Origin: Flavobacteriales bacterium
Lineage (GTDB): Bacteria > Bacteroidota > Bacteroidia > Flavobacteriales_D > Crocinitomicaceae
Assembly: GCA_947496835.1 (NCBI GenBank)
Contig: CANMFV010000001.1
Span: 1-24,309 of the forward strand
Direction of reading: 5' to 3'
DNA length: 24,309 bases
Position numbers and translations under genes: made by a program. The notes beneath the pieces are model-generated. The model was not told where the DNA came from, ran no database searches, and saw only the letters and a program-made list of their open reading frames with translations. Below, piece by piece: positions 8,102 through 16,441 of the stretch. Each line of letters starts with the position of its first letter. Position 1 is the stretch's first letter.

Positions 8102-8190
8102 AAAAAAACAGACTGGGTTTTTCAAATTATTTTGGAACGAAAATATAAATTAAATGTGAAAAGTGAACGGAATAAGGATTGAAAAGTAAC

Positions 8191-10149
8191 TTAACTCACT
8201 TTTTGATTCGATGACGATTTGTTTTCGAATTTCGTTATTTCTTTTACTTTTCTTACAATAGCTTGGGTATCAAAACCACAATCAGACCATAATTCTTCTT
8301 GTGTTCCGTGGTGTACGTATTCATCTGGAATACCTAGTCGAACTACTTGACATTGGTATTTTTGATCCACCATGAACTCAATGACTGCTGATCCGAATCC
8401 ACCCATTAAACAACCATCTTCAATGGTAATTACTTTGTTAAACTTAGTAAAAACTTCATGGAGCATGACTTCATCGATTGGTTTTACGAAACGCATATCA
8501 TAATGCGCCACGGAAATCCCATTTCCAGTTAGTTCTTGAATCGCTTCTTGTGCGAAATTTCCAGGATGTCCAATGGTCAATATCGCAACATCTTCGCCAT
8601 TTGTTACTTTACGTCCTTCACCAATTTTGATTTCTTTCAACGGTGTTTTCCATTCGGTCATTACCCCGTTTCCACGTGGATAACGAATAGAGAATGGACC
8701 TTGATCCTTTAATTGAGCCGTATACATTAAATTGCGCAACTCTTCTTCATTCATTGGAGCTGAAACAACCATGTTTGGAATGCAACGCATGTAAGCTAAA
8801 TCGTAAGCTCCATGGTGAGTTGCTCCATCCGCTCCAACAAGTCCTCCACGGTCTAAACAAAATACAACGTTTAAGTTTTGCAATGCAACATCGTGTAATA
8901 CTTGGTCGAATGCACGTTGCATAAACGATGAATAGATGTTACAAAATGGAACAAGTCCTTGCGTCGCTAAACCAGCACTAAAAGTAACAGCATGTTGCTC
9001 AGCAATACCAACGTCGAAACTTCTTTCTGGCATGGCTGCCATCATGATGTTCAATGAACTTCCGGATGGCATCGCAGGTGTAACACCCATTATTTTATCA
9101 TTCTTCTCAGCTAACTCAACAATGGTATGTCCAAAAACATCTTGGTATTTTGGTGGCTGAGGAGATTTAGGAATTATCTTGACAATTTCTCCCGTTTCTT
9201 TATTGAATACTCCTGGAGCGTGCCATTTGGTTGGATTTCCTTCTTCAGAAAACTTGTATCCTGCACCTTTACGGGTAATACAATGTAATATTTTCGGACC
9301 AGGGATGTCTTTTAAATCAGCCATTACTTTAGCTAACCCAACAACATCGTGGCCGTCAACTGGACCAAAATACCTAAAGTTCAACGACTCAAATAGGTTA
9401 CTTTGATTCAATAATGTCCCTTTCAGGGCATGAGAAACTTTGGATGCGATGGTTTGTGCGTCCGGACCAAATTTGGAGATTTTCCCTAGTAATTTCCAGA
9501 CTTCATCTTTCACCTTGTTGTAGGTGTGAGATGTTGTGATGTCTGTTAAATATTCTTTTAATGCGCCAACATTTGGATCAATGGACATGCAATTGTCGTT
9601 CAAAATCACCAATAAATTTGCGTCTTTTTCGAATCCAGCATGGTTCATTCCTTCGAATGCCAATCCCGCGGTCATCGCGCCATCGCCAATAATCGCTACA
9701 TGTTGACGTTGTGTTTCACCTTTGTAGCGGCTAGCGACAGCCATTCCTAGTGCAGCAGAAATCGACGTGGATGAATGTCCTACACCAAACGTGTCGTATT
9801 CGCTTTCTGATCGTTTTGGAAAACCTGAAATCCCACCTTTCAAGCGGTTTGTATGAAATTGTTCGCGTCTTCCAGTAAGGATTTTGTGTCCATATGCTTG
9901 GTGTCCAACATCCCAAACCAATTGATCTTCCGGTGTGTTAAAAACGTAATGTAGCGCTACAGAAAGTTCAACAACACCTAAACTTGCTCCGAAATGGCTA
10001 TTTCCGATTTCAGAGATGACATCAACGATGTACTGACGTAATTCGTCAGCGACTTGTGGAAGTTGTTCCTCCGTAAATTTTTCACGCAAGTCATTTGGAG
10101 TGTTAATTTGCTCTAAGAAAGGTCCTGCTTGATATGAATGTGATGCCAT
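8191..10149 (-). CDS. dxs: 1-deoxy-D-xylulose-5-phosphate synthase
   Basis: A protein of 652 residues, close to the family norm. It makes DXP from pyruvate and glyceraldehyde-3-phosphate, the first step of the MEP isoprenoid pathway, with thiamine diphosphate, in the cytosol. Visible motifs in order are the N-terminal DLREKF and GNSHFGASLGVVEL, then VWDVGHQAYGHKILTGR, the thiamine-diphosphate motif GDGAMTAGLAFEGMNHAG ending NDNCMSI, then FDVGIAEQHAVTFSAGLA (catalytic Glu region), FCLDRGGLVGADGATHHG, RYPRGNG, and the C-terminal transketolase domain with EDGCLMGGFGSAV. It starts 70 nt after the flippase stop. The box TAAATTTG sits 4 nt before the ATG and could be its own -7 element giving a leaderless message. 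The C-terminal 20 residues are a polar tail of no known function. Confidence 0.97.
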   Translation of the reverse strand: MASHSYQAGPFLEQINTPNDLREKFTEEQLPQVADELRQYIVDVISEIGNSHFGASLGVVELSVALHYVFNTPEDQLVWDVGHQAYGHKILTGRREQFHTNRLKGGISGFPKRSESEYDTFGVGHSSTSISAALGMAVASRYKGETQRQHVAIIGDGAMTAGLAFEGMNHAGFEKDANLLVILNDNCMSIDPNVGALKEYLTDITTSHTYNKVKDEVWKLLGKISKFGPDAQTIASKVSHALKGTLLNQSNLFESLNFRYFGPVDGHDVVGLAKVMADLKDIPGPKILHCITRKGAGYKFSEEGNPTKWHAPGVFNKETGEIVKIIPKSPQPPKYQDVFGHTIVELAEKNDKIMGVTPAMPSGSSLNIMMAAMPERSFDVGIAEQHAVTFSAGLATQGLVPFCNIYSSFMQRAFDQVLHDVALQNLNVVFCLDRGGLVGADGATHHGAYDLAYMRCIPNMVVSAPMNEEELRNLMYTAQLKDQGPFSIRYPRGNGVMTEWKTPLKEIKIGEGRKVTNGEDVAILTIGHPGNFAQEAIQELTGNGISVAHYDMRFVKPIDEVMLHEVFTKFNKVITIEDGCLMGGFGSAVIEFMVDQKYQCQVVRLGIPDEYVHHGTQEELWSDCGFDTQAIVRKVKEITKFENKSSSNQKVS

Positions 10150-10153
10150 TTAA

Positions 10154-10161
10154 CAAATTTA
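10154..10161 (-). promoter_or_regulatory. dxs: TAnnTTTG -7 box candidate before dxs
   Basis: On the minus strand TAAATTTG matches the Bacteroidota -7 consensus TAnnTTTG and is followed by 4 nt and then the dxs ATG. A TTTG lies upstream, but with 22 nt between the boxes rather than the usual 19-21. If used, transcription would begin at or next to the start codon. The short AT-rich match can arise by chance. Confidence 0.35.
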
Positions 10162-10219
10162 AGCTGATTCGGTGATTATAGAACAAACTTTGTAATAAAA
10201 AGTTTTCCAGTCCCTAAGA

Positions 10220-11683
10220 TTACGCTCGTAGCTTGTCAGAAAAGGATTTACGTTCCATTTTAAAAACAAAGAGCACATATACTAAAAGTAAGGCGTTTTG
10301 TAGAATGAACTGAGCAAAGTAACGCTCGAAATGTATGCGTGATCCGATGAAATAAATAACAAGTGCTAATCCTAAATACAAGAAAAATTTCTTGATATTA
10401 TAGGGGATAGGGTAGTGTTTTTGACCGAGAAAAAAGGAGATAAGCATTTGAACGGCATAGACAATAAACGTTGCCCACGCGCTCGCCATATATCCGTATT
10501 TGGGAATAAAAAGCACATTGATTCCTATTGTCAGTGCTGCCCCAAATAAGGCAATATAAGCCCCGTATTGTGTTTTCCCGCTGAGTTTGTACCAAATACT
10601 CTGGTTGTAGTAGATCCCAAGAAAAACATTTGCCAATAGTAGAATAGGTACAACGGGCAAACCAACCCAATAACGTTGATTTTGAATGAAATGCTTGAAA
10701 ATGTCGATGTTCAAACTAACGAACAAGAAAACAAAACAAACTGTCGCCACGAAAAGATTCATCACCTTCACATAAATTACATTTCGGTCTTCGTTCTTCA
10801 TTTGATTGAAAAAGAACGGTTCTGCCGCATAGCGATACGCTTGCAATAAAATGGTCACTAACATGGCTAATTTGTAACAAGCACTATAGATACCGACTTC
10901 TCCTTCTGCTGTATGAAGTGTACTTATATCGGCTGGATTATAAATGATTTGTTTCAATAGAATTCGGTCAATGGTTTCATTGATAATCCCAGCAAAACTT
11001 CCAATCACCAGGGGAAAGGAGTAAAATAACATGAGCTTAATTTCCTGCCAATTTATTTTTAATGCACTTAATTTAAAGGAATCGTATAACATCACTGGTT
11101 TCACAAGTGAGGCACATAAATTAGCCAATAAAATGAATAGAACTCCTTCTTCTGGTCGAGTTGGATTGAAGAGGTACAGCATCAAGAATAAGTTTAATCC
11201 AACATTCACGAGAATGGATGTAATTTGGATACTGACAAAACGCATGGATTTTTCTTCCACCCTTAATTTTGCCAATGGAATGGCTGTGAGTGCATCTATA
11301 CTTACAATAATGCCGAGTAGAATGATGTATTCGTTGTGTCCTTCATACAACATAAAGGAAGCGATGTCATTATTGAAGAATAACAAGACGGCAAAAAAGA
11401 AGACATTTAGTCCAAGGACTGTTGCCAGTGAATTTAAATAGGTTTGTTGCTTGTTTTCGCTCGTTTGAATAAAGCGGAAAAAGGCCGTTTCCATTCCAAA
11501 GGTTAGAATGACGATTAGAAAAGCAACCCAAGCATACAATTCAGATACAACTCCGTAATGTGCGGGATCTGTGAAAACACTCGTATATAATGGAACCAAT
11601 AAATAGTTCAACAAACGTCCGACGATGGAAGAAAGTCCATAGACGGCAGTTTGACTCATTAATTTACGAATGGGATTGCTCAT
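10220..11683 (-). CDS. Polysaccharide/lipid-linked oligosaccharide flippase (MOP/PST family)
   Basis: A protein of 487 residues with about 14 hydrophobic helices over its whole length and a polar N-terminus, MSNPIRKLMSQTAVYGLSSI, typical of Wzx/RfbX-like oligosaccharide flippases. Further family features are GRLLNYLLVPLYTSVF in helix 1-2, FFRF at about residues 67-70, and the NQSIWYKLSGKTQYGAYIAL region near residues 370-390. It would move lipid-linked sugars across the inner membrane for a surface polysaccharide or glycoprotein. The ATG directly abuts the stop codon of the crotonase gene (0 nt gap), so translation is probably coupled. No polymerase or ligase gene is nearby, only the GT4 glycosyltransferase further upstream in the same run, so the glycan it serves cannot be told. 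A lipid II flippase role is possible but less likely. Confidence 0.87.
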   Translation of the reverse strand: MSNPIRKLMSQTAVYGLSSIVGRLLNYLLVPLYTSVFTDPAHYGVVSELYAWVAFLIVILTFGMETAFFRFIQTSENKQQTYLNSLATVLGLNVFFFAVLLFFNNDIASFMLYEGHNEYIILLGIIVSIDALTAIPLAKLRVEEKSMRFVSIQITSILVNVGLNLFLMLYLFNPTRPEEGVLFILLANLCASLVKPVMLYDSFKLSALKINWQEIKLMLFYSFPLVIGSFAGIINETIDRILLKQIIYNPADISTLHTAEGEVGIYSACYKLAMLVTILLQAYRYAAEPFFFNQMKNEDRNVIYVKVMNLFVATVCFVFLFVSLNIDIFKHFIQNQRYWVGLPVVPILLLANVFLGIYYNQSIWYKLSGKTQYGAYIALFGAALTIGINVLFIPKYGYMASAWATFIVYAVQMLISFFLGQKHYPIPYNIKKFFLYLGLALVIYFIGSRIHFERYFAQFILQNALLLVYVLFVFKMERKSFSDKLRA

Positions 11684-12460
11684 TTAGCCTCTGAAATTGG
11701 CTTTTCGTTTTTCTAAAAATGCGGTGGTTCCTTCCACAAATTCTTTTGTCCCGAAACATTGAGCGAAAGACTCTATTTCTGTTTCGTAACCGTTCACACC
11801 ATCTTGGAAACCAGCATTTACTGAACGAATCGCTGCAGCAATCGCCATTGGTGAATTTGCTAATATTTTTTGTGCGATTTCCTCGCATTTGGTCATTAAC
11901 TCGGTTTGTTCTACCACGTGGTTTACCAATCCCCACTGTAAAGCTTCATCTGCTTTTAACATTCCTGCTGTGAAAATGATTTCATTCGCCTTTCCTTTTC
12001 CAATTAATTGAGGAAGTCTTTGCGTTCCTCCATATCCTGGAATCACACCCAAAGAAACCTCTGGTAATCCCATGCGTGCGTTACTTGATGCAATGCGTAT
12101 ATGTGCTGCCATTGCTAATTCAAGTCCACCACCTAGTGCAAAGCCATTCACTGCAGCGATGACAGGTGTACTTAGGTTTTCAATGAAATCAAACAACGTG
12201 GTTTGACCAGTCACGGCCAATTCACCTCCCTGAGAAATCGTAAAATCAGCAAACTCTTTGATGTCTGCCCCAGCTACAAATGCTTTTTCTCCTGAACCAG
12301 TTAAAATGATTGCTCCAACGGATGAATCTTGATTGAAAGCATCTAAAGCAGCATGCAATTCTGCAATGGTTTCTTTGTTTAATGCATTTAACTGATTTGG
12401 ACGATTAATCGTGATGTAACCAATATGGTTTTTTACTTCGGCAAGGATAAGTTGATACAT
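11684..12460 (-). CDS. Enoyl-CoA hydratase/isomerase (crotonase family)
   Basis: A protein of 258 residues, the usual crotonase length. The ATG at 12460 was chosen because the family starts here (MYQLILAEVKNHIGYITINR); the 37 residues upstream in the open frame are unlike any crotonase and would overlap the kinase gene. Key features are AGADIKEF (oxyanion hole and CoA site), GFALGGGLELAMA with the first catalytic Glu, and MGLPEVSLGVIPGYGGTQRL with the second catalytic Glu. Both acids are kept, so hydration of trans-2-enoyl-CoA in fatty-acid oxidation or a related CoA pathway is likely. It begins 46 nt after the histidine-kinase stop and its own stop abuts the flippase ATG. No other beta-oxidation gene is nearby, so the pathway partner is unlinked. 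Confidence 0.93.
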   Translation of the reverse strand: MYQLILAEVKNHIGYITINRPNQLNALNKETIAELHAALDAFNQDSSVGAIILTGSGEKAFVAGADIKEFADFTISQGGELAVTGQTTLFDFIENLSTPVIAAVNGFALGGGLELAMAAHIRIASSNARMGLPEVSLGVIPGYGGTQRLPQLIGKGKANEIIFTAGMLKADEALQWGLVNHVVEQTELMTKCEEIAQKILANSPMAIAAAIRSVNAGFQDGVNGYETEIESFAQCFGTKEFVEGTTAFLEKRKANFRG

Positions 12461-12506
12461 AAATTGAATTTGTCTGCTAAAATAGCGAGAAATTTTCGTT
12501 CGGTTT

Positions 12507-14021
12507 CTAGTGCGGAATGCTGATTCTAAAAGTTGTTCCTTTATCCAGTTCGGAGGACACAACAAATACACGTCCCTTGTGGTATTCTTCGACGATGCGT
12601 TTCACAAGGGTAAGACCAAGTCCCCAACCTCTTTTTTTAGTGGAATAACCAGGTTGGAAAATGGATTTGATTTGTTTAGCGGTTAAACCTTTTCCGGTAT
12701 CAGTGATATCCACGTGCACCCATTCAGCCACTTCTTTGATATGAACGTGCAATTTGCCTACCCCACCCATGGCATCCACGGCATTTTTACAAATGTTCTC
12801 CACCACCCATTCCATTAAAGATCGGTTGTGTAGGACAATCATTGGACGTTGGCCCTCAACGGTAAATTGGATGTCGATTTTATCTGAGAGACGTGCTTTT
12901 AAGTAATTTAGGTTATTTTCAATGGTAAAAACAAAGTCTTCTTCTACTAGTTTTGCTCCTGATCCGATTTTTGAGAAACGATCGGTAATTTTTTCTAAAC
13001 GCTGCAAGTCTTTTTGCATTTCCCTTGGGACCATTGGATCCACATCTTCATTTTCCAAGTAACTCACCCAGGCCATTAAAGAGGATAGGGGAGTGCCGAG
13101 TTGATGCGCTGTTTCTTTTGCGAGTCCAGCCCAAACTTGATTCTGTTCGGCTTTTCGATAGGTGGAAAACAACAAATAGCCGATGATGACGATTAATCCA
13201 ACTACGCCAAATTGAATGTATGGAAGCCAAATGAGTTGCTTGACTTCAGGACTGTCACTGAAATAAAGTACTTTTTCCCCTTCACCGAAATTGATGCGAA
13301 TCGGTTTGTTTTGTGCTTTTAGATCCGATATCGTCTTGGTAAGTTGTGCGGGATTGAGTTCCTTCTTGGATAAATTACTCGAAATCACTTTTTGTTCTTT
13401 GACATCGTAGAATAAAACCGGAATTAAGTTGGATTGATTCCCTAGATCCTGATTAAAGGAAGTGATTAGCGAGTCACTTTGTTTTTGTAAACGCAAATAT
13501 TCTTGTGATTCTCCGTAGATGAAGGACATATACATATCAGCAAAGACATTGATTTTGAATTCGTGTCCTTCAAGCCTCCATTTTTTGGCAAGTGCTAAGA
13601 TTTCGTCTTCGTGATTTTTATCGTTAAATGAAGTATCTAAGTTTCTGAATTGAGCGAGGGTTCCGTCATCGTTTAATAAAATGACAGGAATGTCCTTGTT
13701 GGACTCAATAATGTTTAAAGTAAAGGCTAAATCTTGGTTGATGGATAAATCAGACGGATTCAATAAGGTTTTTTGTGCAGCAACGACCAATTCAATTTTT
13801 TCCCGTTCCCGTTCTCGCAAGGAAGTAAAAATACGTGCGTTGAGCTCCACCAATTCTACTTTCTTTTTGAGTGCGCTCGCCCATTCTTTGGCTTTAGAGC
13901 GCTCGCGTTCAGCGATTTTTTGAATCATTTGATTGGACACAAACAAAGATGCTCCTATGATCAGGAGTGAAACGAAAATCAGCACGACTTTCCAGCGTTG
14001 TTTGGCAGAATATATGTCCAT
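12507..14021 (-). CDS. Membrane sensor histidine kinase, no adjacent response regulator
   Basis: A protein of 504 residues. Membrane helices at about 12-29 and 266-286 enclose a periplasmic sensor of about 235 residues, whose first part (35-75) is a highly charged probable coiled coil. No HAMP is evident; the second helix runs into the phosphoacceptor helix, where AKETAHQLGTPLSSL puts the phospho-His at 306. The ATPase domain has its N-box NICKNAVDAM (about 409-418), G1 box DITDTGKGL (438-446), and G2 box GWGLGLTLVKRI (465-476), so the catalytic set is complete. HQLGTP kinases of this kind are common in Bacteroidota. It starts 30 nt after the glycosyltransferase stop and ends 46 nt before the crotonase. 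There is no receiver-domain gene in the window, so its partner is unknown. Confidence 0.93.
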   Translation of the reverse strand: MDIYSAKQRWKVVLIFVSLLIIGASLFVSNQMIQKIAERERSKAKEWASALKKKVELVELNARIFTSLREREREKIELVVAAQKTLLNPSDLSINQDLAFTLNIIESNKDIPVILLNDDGTLAQFRNLDTSFNDKNHEDEILALAKKWRLEGHEFKINVFADMYMSFIYGESQEYLRLQKQSDSLITSFNQDLGNQSNLIPVLFYDVKEQKVISSNLSKKELNPAQLTKTISDLKAQNKPIRINFGEGEKVLYFSDSPEVKQLIWLPYIQFGVVGLIVIIGYLLFSTYRKAEQNQVWAGLAKETAHQLGTPLSSLMAWVSYLENEDVDPMVPREMQKDLQRLEKITDRFSKIGSGAKLVEEDFVFTIENNLNYLKARLSDKIDIQFTVEGQRPMIVLHNRSLMEWVVENICKNAVDAMGGVGKLHVHIKEVAEWVHVDITDTGKGLTAKQIKSIFQPGYSTKKRGWGLGLTLVKRIVEEYHKGRVFVVSSELDKGTTFRISIPH

Positions 14022-14051
14022 TGAAGACGAATTTAAGGAGATTTAGCTTCT

Positions 14052-15161
14052 TTAACGCACGCTTTCGCAACTTAGTATGCGAGATTCAATCATTTCGCAG
14101 ATACGTTGGTGGTCAAAATAGCCATGAAATGCCTTGGTTTCAAATTTATCCGCATCGATTTCTAGTATTCTTCTCATCGCTGATGAAAAGGATGACGGAT
14201 TTCCAGGTCCAACTAAAATTCCAAAAGGAAAGAGGTTCAATAATTCCTGAGATCCGCCTGAATTTGTCGCAATTACGGGAGTGTTATGTGCCAGGGCTTC
14301 AATAGTGCTCATCCCGAAGGTTTCAAAGTCAGAAGCCATGATGAGTGCATCTATCGCGTGATAATAAGGACTCGTTTCAGCATGGAAACCACAAAAGTGG
14401 ACTTGATTCTCCAGATTTTTTTCCTGAATGAGTTGTTTAAGTTCACTTAAATAAGAATCTGGAGAATCTGGCGTTTCTTCGCCAACAATGAGTAATTGGT
14501 AATCCGTACTTTGTAGTTGATGAAGGGCTAAAATGGCCAATTCGATGCGTTTTTTTCGATCAATTCTTCCAATCATACCAAAAATCACCTTGTTTTCAGG
14601 TAAATTCAGTTGTTTTCGAGTATCGGTTTTACTTACGGACATAATTTGACTAAAATCCAATGCTGAAGGAATGACACAAACAGTTTTCGGGTTGATGCGC
14701 GTATCAGACAACACCTTTTTCCTCATGTATTCCAGTGAACAGACCCAGGAACTCAAAAAGGAGTAACGGATGGTTCTATAGAGTTGTTGCTTTTTCTCAT
14801 GAAACATTAGTTCCATAAAAAAATGAATGTGTATCCGTTTGAATGAGAAGAAAGAAATACTCGCAGCTAAGCTAATATCTGAGGTATTTCGAATCATCAC
14901 GTTTTGTACTCCCAGATTTTTTAGTTTCAGAAAAATCATCCAGGCACTAAAAAAAGCGTAATGGCGAGCGGGTTTGCGAATACTGATTACCGAAAGATGT
15001 GCGTTTAATGCTTCCTTTTCAAGAGGGGAGCTCCTAGTACATATGATGGTAATTTCATGTCCTCGTGCTTTCATCCAAAGCGCATTTCGAAGATGATTCA
15101 TCTCCAATCCACCCCAACCTCGGGAAGTACATAAATAAGCAAGGTGTAATTTTGTTGTCAA
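14052..15161 (-). CDS. GT4-family glycosyltransferase (probable TTG start)
   Basis: About 369 residues if translation starts at the TTG at 15161 (LTTKLHLAYLCTSRGWGG). The frame stays open to an ATG at 15257, but that version overlaps the divergent gene at 15209 and adds 32 residues that do not look like a GT4 N-terminus, whereas the Rossmann start HLAYLCTSRGWGGLE follows the TTG at once. The C-terminal nucleotide-sugar domain shows FGMIGRIDRKKRIELAI, then QVHFCGFHAETSPYYHAIDA, and the EX7E motif in SDFETFGMSTIEAL, then NSGGSQELL. It is a retaining transferase of cytosolic or membrane-associated type, likely adding a hexose to a lipid-linked or surface glycan. It heads the run that includes the flippase, which supports a cell-surface glycan role. 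Donor and acceptor cannot be read. Confidence 0.88.
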   Translation of the reverse strand: MTTKLHLAYLCTSRGWGGLEMNHLRNALWMKARGHEITIICTRSSPLEKEALNAHLSVISIRKPARHYAFFSAWMIFLKLKNLGVQNVMIRNTSDISLAASISFFSFKRIHIHFFMELMFHEKKQQLYRTIRYSFLSSWVCSLEYMRKKVLSDTRINPKTVCVIPSALDFSQIMSVSKTDTRKQLNLPENKVIFGMIGRIDRKKRIELAILALHQLQSTDYQLLIVGEETPDSPDSYLSELKQLIQEKNLENQVHFCGFHAETSPYYHAIDALIMASDFETFGMSTIEALAHNTPVIATNSGGSQELLNLFPFGILVGPGNPSSFSSAMRRILEIDADKFETKAFHGYFDHQRICEMIESRILSCESVR

Positions 15162-15196
15162 AACGTAATTTCGAGGGCGAATATAGATAAAACGAT

Positions 15197-15204
15197 TAAT
15201 TTTG
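15197..15204 (+). promoter_or_regulatory. TAnnTTTG -7 box candidate directly before the 15209 gene
   Basis: TAATTTTG matches the Bacteroidota -7 consensus and is followed by TTCG and the ATG at 15209, so the transcript would begin at about the start codon and be leaderless. I see no good -33 TTTG at the expected distance. The same spacing (box, 4 nt, ATG) occurs before dxs. Confidence 0.45.
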
Positions 15205-15208
15205 TTCG

Positions 15209-15529
15209 ATGATAAAAAATCTTTTAAAAAATCCACTGGCTGTTTTTGCGTTAACATTTGTGGTCTTCGCCATTCCCTTATTTTTCTTCAACATCAGTAT
15301 TTTCGACGGAGAAATTATCGTCCTGCAAGGAACAAAAGAAATTGGCTTACCAATCAAACTCAGCTTGTCTTATTTTATAGGTATCGGAATAAATCCTGAA
15401 GACCTCAAAGACATCGAAGGTTTTCATTTAGTGTCAAAAGGATATTTTCTAGCCGCATGTTTGTTAATCGGCTTTCCTTCTTTAATGGCGTATCGATCTT
15501 ACATCGCGAATAGGGTCGCGTCAAAATAA
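15209..15529 (+). CDS. Small membrane protein of unknown function
   Basis: A protein of 106 residues that I do not recognise. It has two hydrophobic stretches, about residues 9-28 (PLAVFALTFVVFAIPLFFFN) and about 77-95 (KGYFLAACLLIGFPSLMAY), joined by a polar loop of about 45 residues (with FDGEIIVLQGTKEIGLP and GINPEDLKDIEGF). The ends are basic (MIKNLLKN, YIANRVASK), so by the positive-inside rule both termini are probably cytoplasmic and the loop periplasmic. It is divergent from the glycosyltransferase run and converges on the SDR gene, so it is probably a single-gene unit. The start at 15209 gives a sensible charged N-terminus and lies 4 nt after a TAATTTTG box. Lengthy membrane-protein-like codon use makes it real; no function can be assigned. 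Confidence 0.75.
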   Translation: MIKNLLKNPLAVFALTFVVFAIPLFFFNISIFDGEIIVLQGTKEIGLPIKLSLSYFIGIGINPEDLKDIEGFHLVSKGYFLAACLLIGFPSLMAYRSYIANRVASK

Positions 15530-15579
15530 ATACCATACCTTTAATATATAGTAGCTAAGGATTTTACTTGGTTCGTAAA

Positions 15580-16359
15580 TTACAAACATTTCGTTCGACC
15601 GCCATCTACCGGTAAATTTATCCCGTTGATATAGGAGGCTTCCGGAGATGCTAAAAAGCAAACTGCCGCTGCTACTTCTTCTGGTTCAGCGATGCGATTC
15701 ATCGGTGTTTCTCCACCCATTTCTTGAAAAATTTCCGCTACGGTTTGACCTGTTTTTTCTGATTTTACACCAGCAATTTCCGTAAGACGTGACGTGTTGG
15801 TTGCTCCAGGCAATACATTATTCACGGTGATTCCATATTGACCAAGTTCACCTGCAAGTGTTTTACTCCAGTTGGCAACAGCTCCTCTAATCGTGTTGGA
15901 AACCCCTAGGTTTGCTAATGGTTGTTTTACGGAAGTAGAAATAATGTTGATGATTCTACCATATCCATCCGCTATCATACCTGGATTCACTGCCTGCATC
16001 AAAATATGGTTACAAATGAGGTGTTGATTAAACGTATTGATGAATTCTTCCGGCGCGGCATCTTTAATCAACCCACCTTTTGGACCACCCGTGTTATTCA
16101 CCAAAACATGCACACGATTTCCGGCATTAACGAATGTTTCGATAACTGTTTGAACACCACTAGGATTTGAAAAATCAGCTACTAAAAATTGATGTTGTTG
16201 TCCTTGACTAACATCTAATTTTGAAATGGCAGAAGTTAATTTCTCCTCATTTCGAGCCATTAAAACTAAATTATATCCATTTTTTGCCAATTGACTTGCC
16301 ACCGCAAAACCTATCCCTTGTGTGCTTCCACAAACCAATGCCATTCGAGTTTTTCCCAT
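15580..16359 (-). CDS. Short-chain dehydrogenase/reductase with altered catalytic residues
   Basis: A protein of 259 residues from the ATG at 16359; an in-frame TTG at 16386 overlaps the promoter box and is not a likely start. The Rossmann fold is clear: ALVCGSTQGIGFAV at residues 7-20 is the cofactor loop, NLVLMARNEEKL suggests NADP(H) because of the basic residue after strand 2, and VLVNNTGG at 86-92 is the NNAG variant. The C-terminal PEEVAAAVCFLASPEASYINGINLPVDGG is standard. The catalytic set is not: Ser141 has the expected place, but 13 residues later, where YxxxK belongs, the sequence is Ser154-Asn-Thr-Ile-Arg158. This SN..R subgroup exists among proteins labelled 3-oxoacyl-ACP reductase-like, with activity unclear. 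It is a single gene, convergent with the small membrane protein, with its own TACCTTTG promoter box. Confidence 0.9.
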   Translation of the reverse strand: MGKTRMALVCGSTQGIGFAVASQLAKNGYNLVLMARNEEKLTSAISKLDVSQGQQHQFLVADFSNPSGVQTVIETFVNAGNRVHVLVNNTGGPKGGLIKDAAPEEFINTFNQHLICNHILMQAVNPGMIADGYGRIINIISTSVKQPLANLGVSNTIRGAVANWSKTLAGELGQYGITVNNVLPGATNTSRLTEIAGVKSEKTGQTVAEIFQEMGGETPMNRIAEPEEVAAAVCFLASPEASYINGINLPVDGGRTKCL

Positions 16360-16383
16360 CTTCCCTAATCGTTTAATTAGCAA

Positions 16384-16391
16384 CAAAGGTA
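16384..16391 (-). promoter_or_regulatory. -7 promoter box of the SDR gene
   Basis: On the minus strand TACCTTTG matches the Bacteroidota -7 consensus TAnnTTTG exactly, 24 nt upstream of the SDR start codon. A good -33 TTTG is not visible; the corresponding region is A/T-rich. It lies back to back with the plus-strand promoter at 16442-16472. Confidence 0.55.
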
Positions 16392-16441
16392 CGCTTTGTT
16401 TTTATTTTTTTTAAGTGAAAAAAGATCCTAATTGCTGCTTT

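Noticed and set aside
8102..8190. dxs terminator or small RNA between dxs and the MFS gene
   Set aside because: No convincing hairpin or RNA fold could be seen; apart from the palindrome at 8077-8101 the stretch is plain AT-rich DNA.
12461..12571. N-terminal extension of the crotonase to 12571
   Set aside because: It would overlap the histidine-kinase gene by 65 bp, adds 37 non-crotonase residues, and the ATG at 12460 matches the family start.
15530..15579. Terminator between the convergent small membrane protein and SDR genes
   Set aside because: I looked for a stem in this 50-bp AT-rich gap and found none longer than about 5 bp with a suitable T-run.
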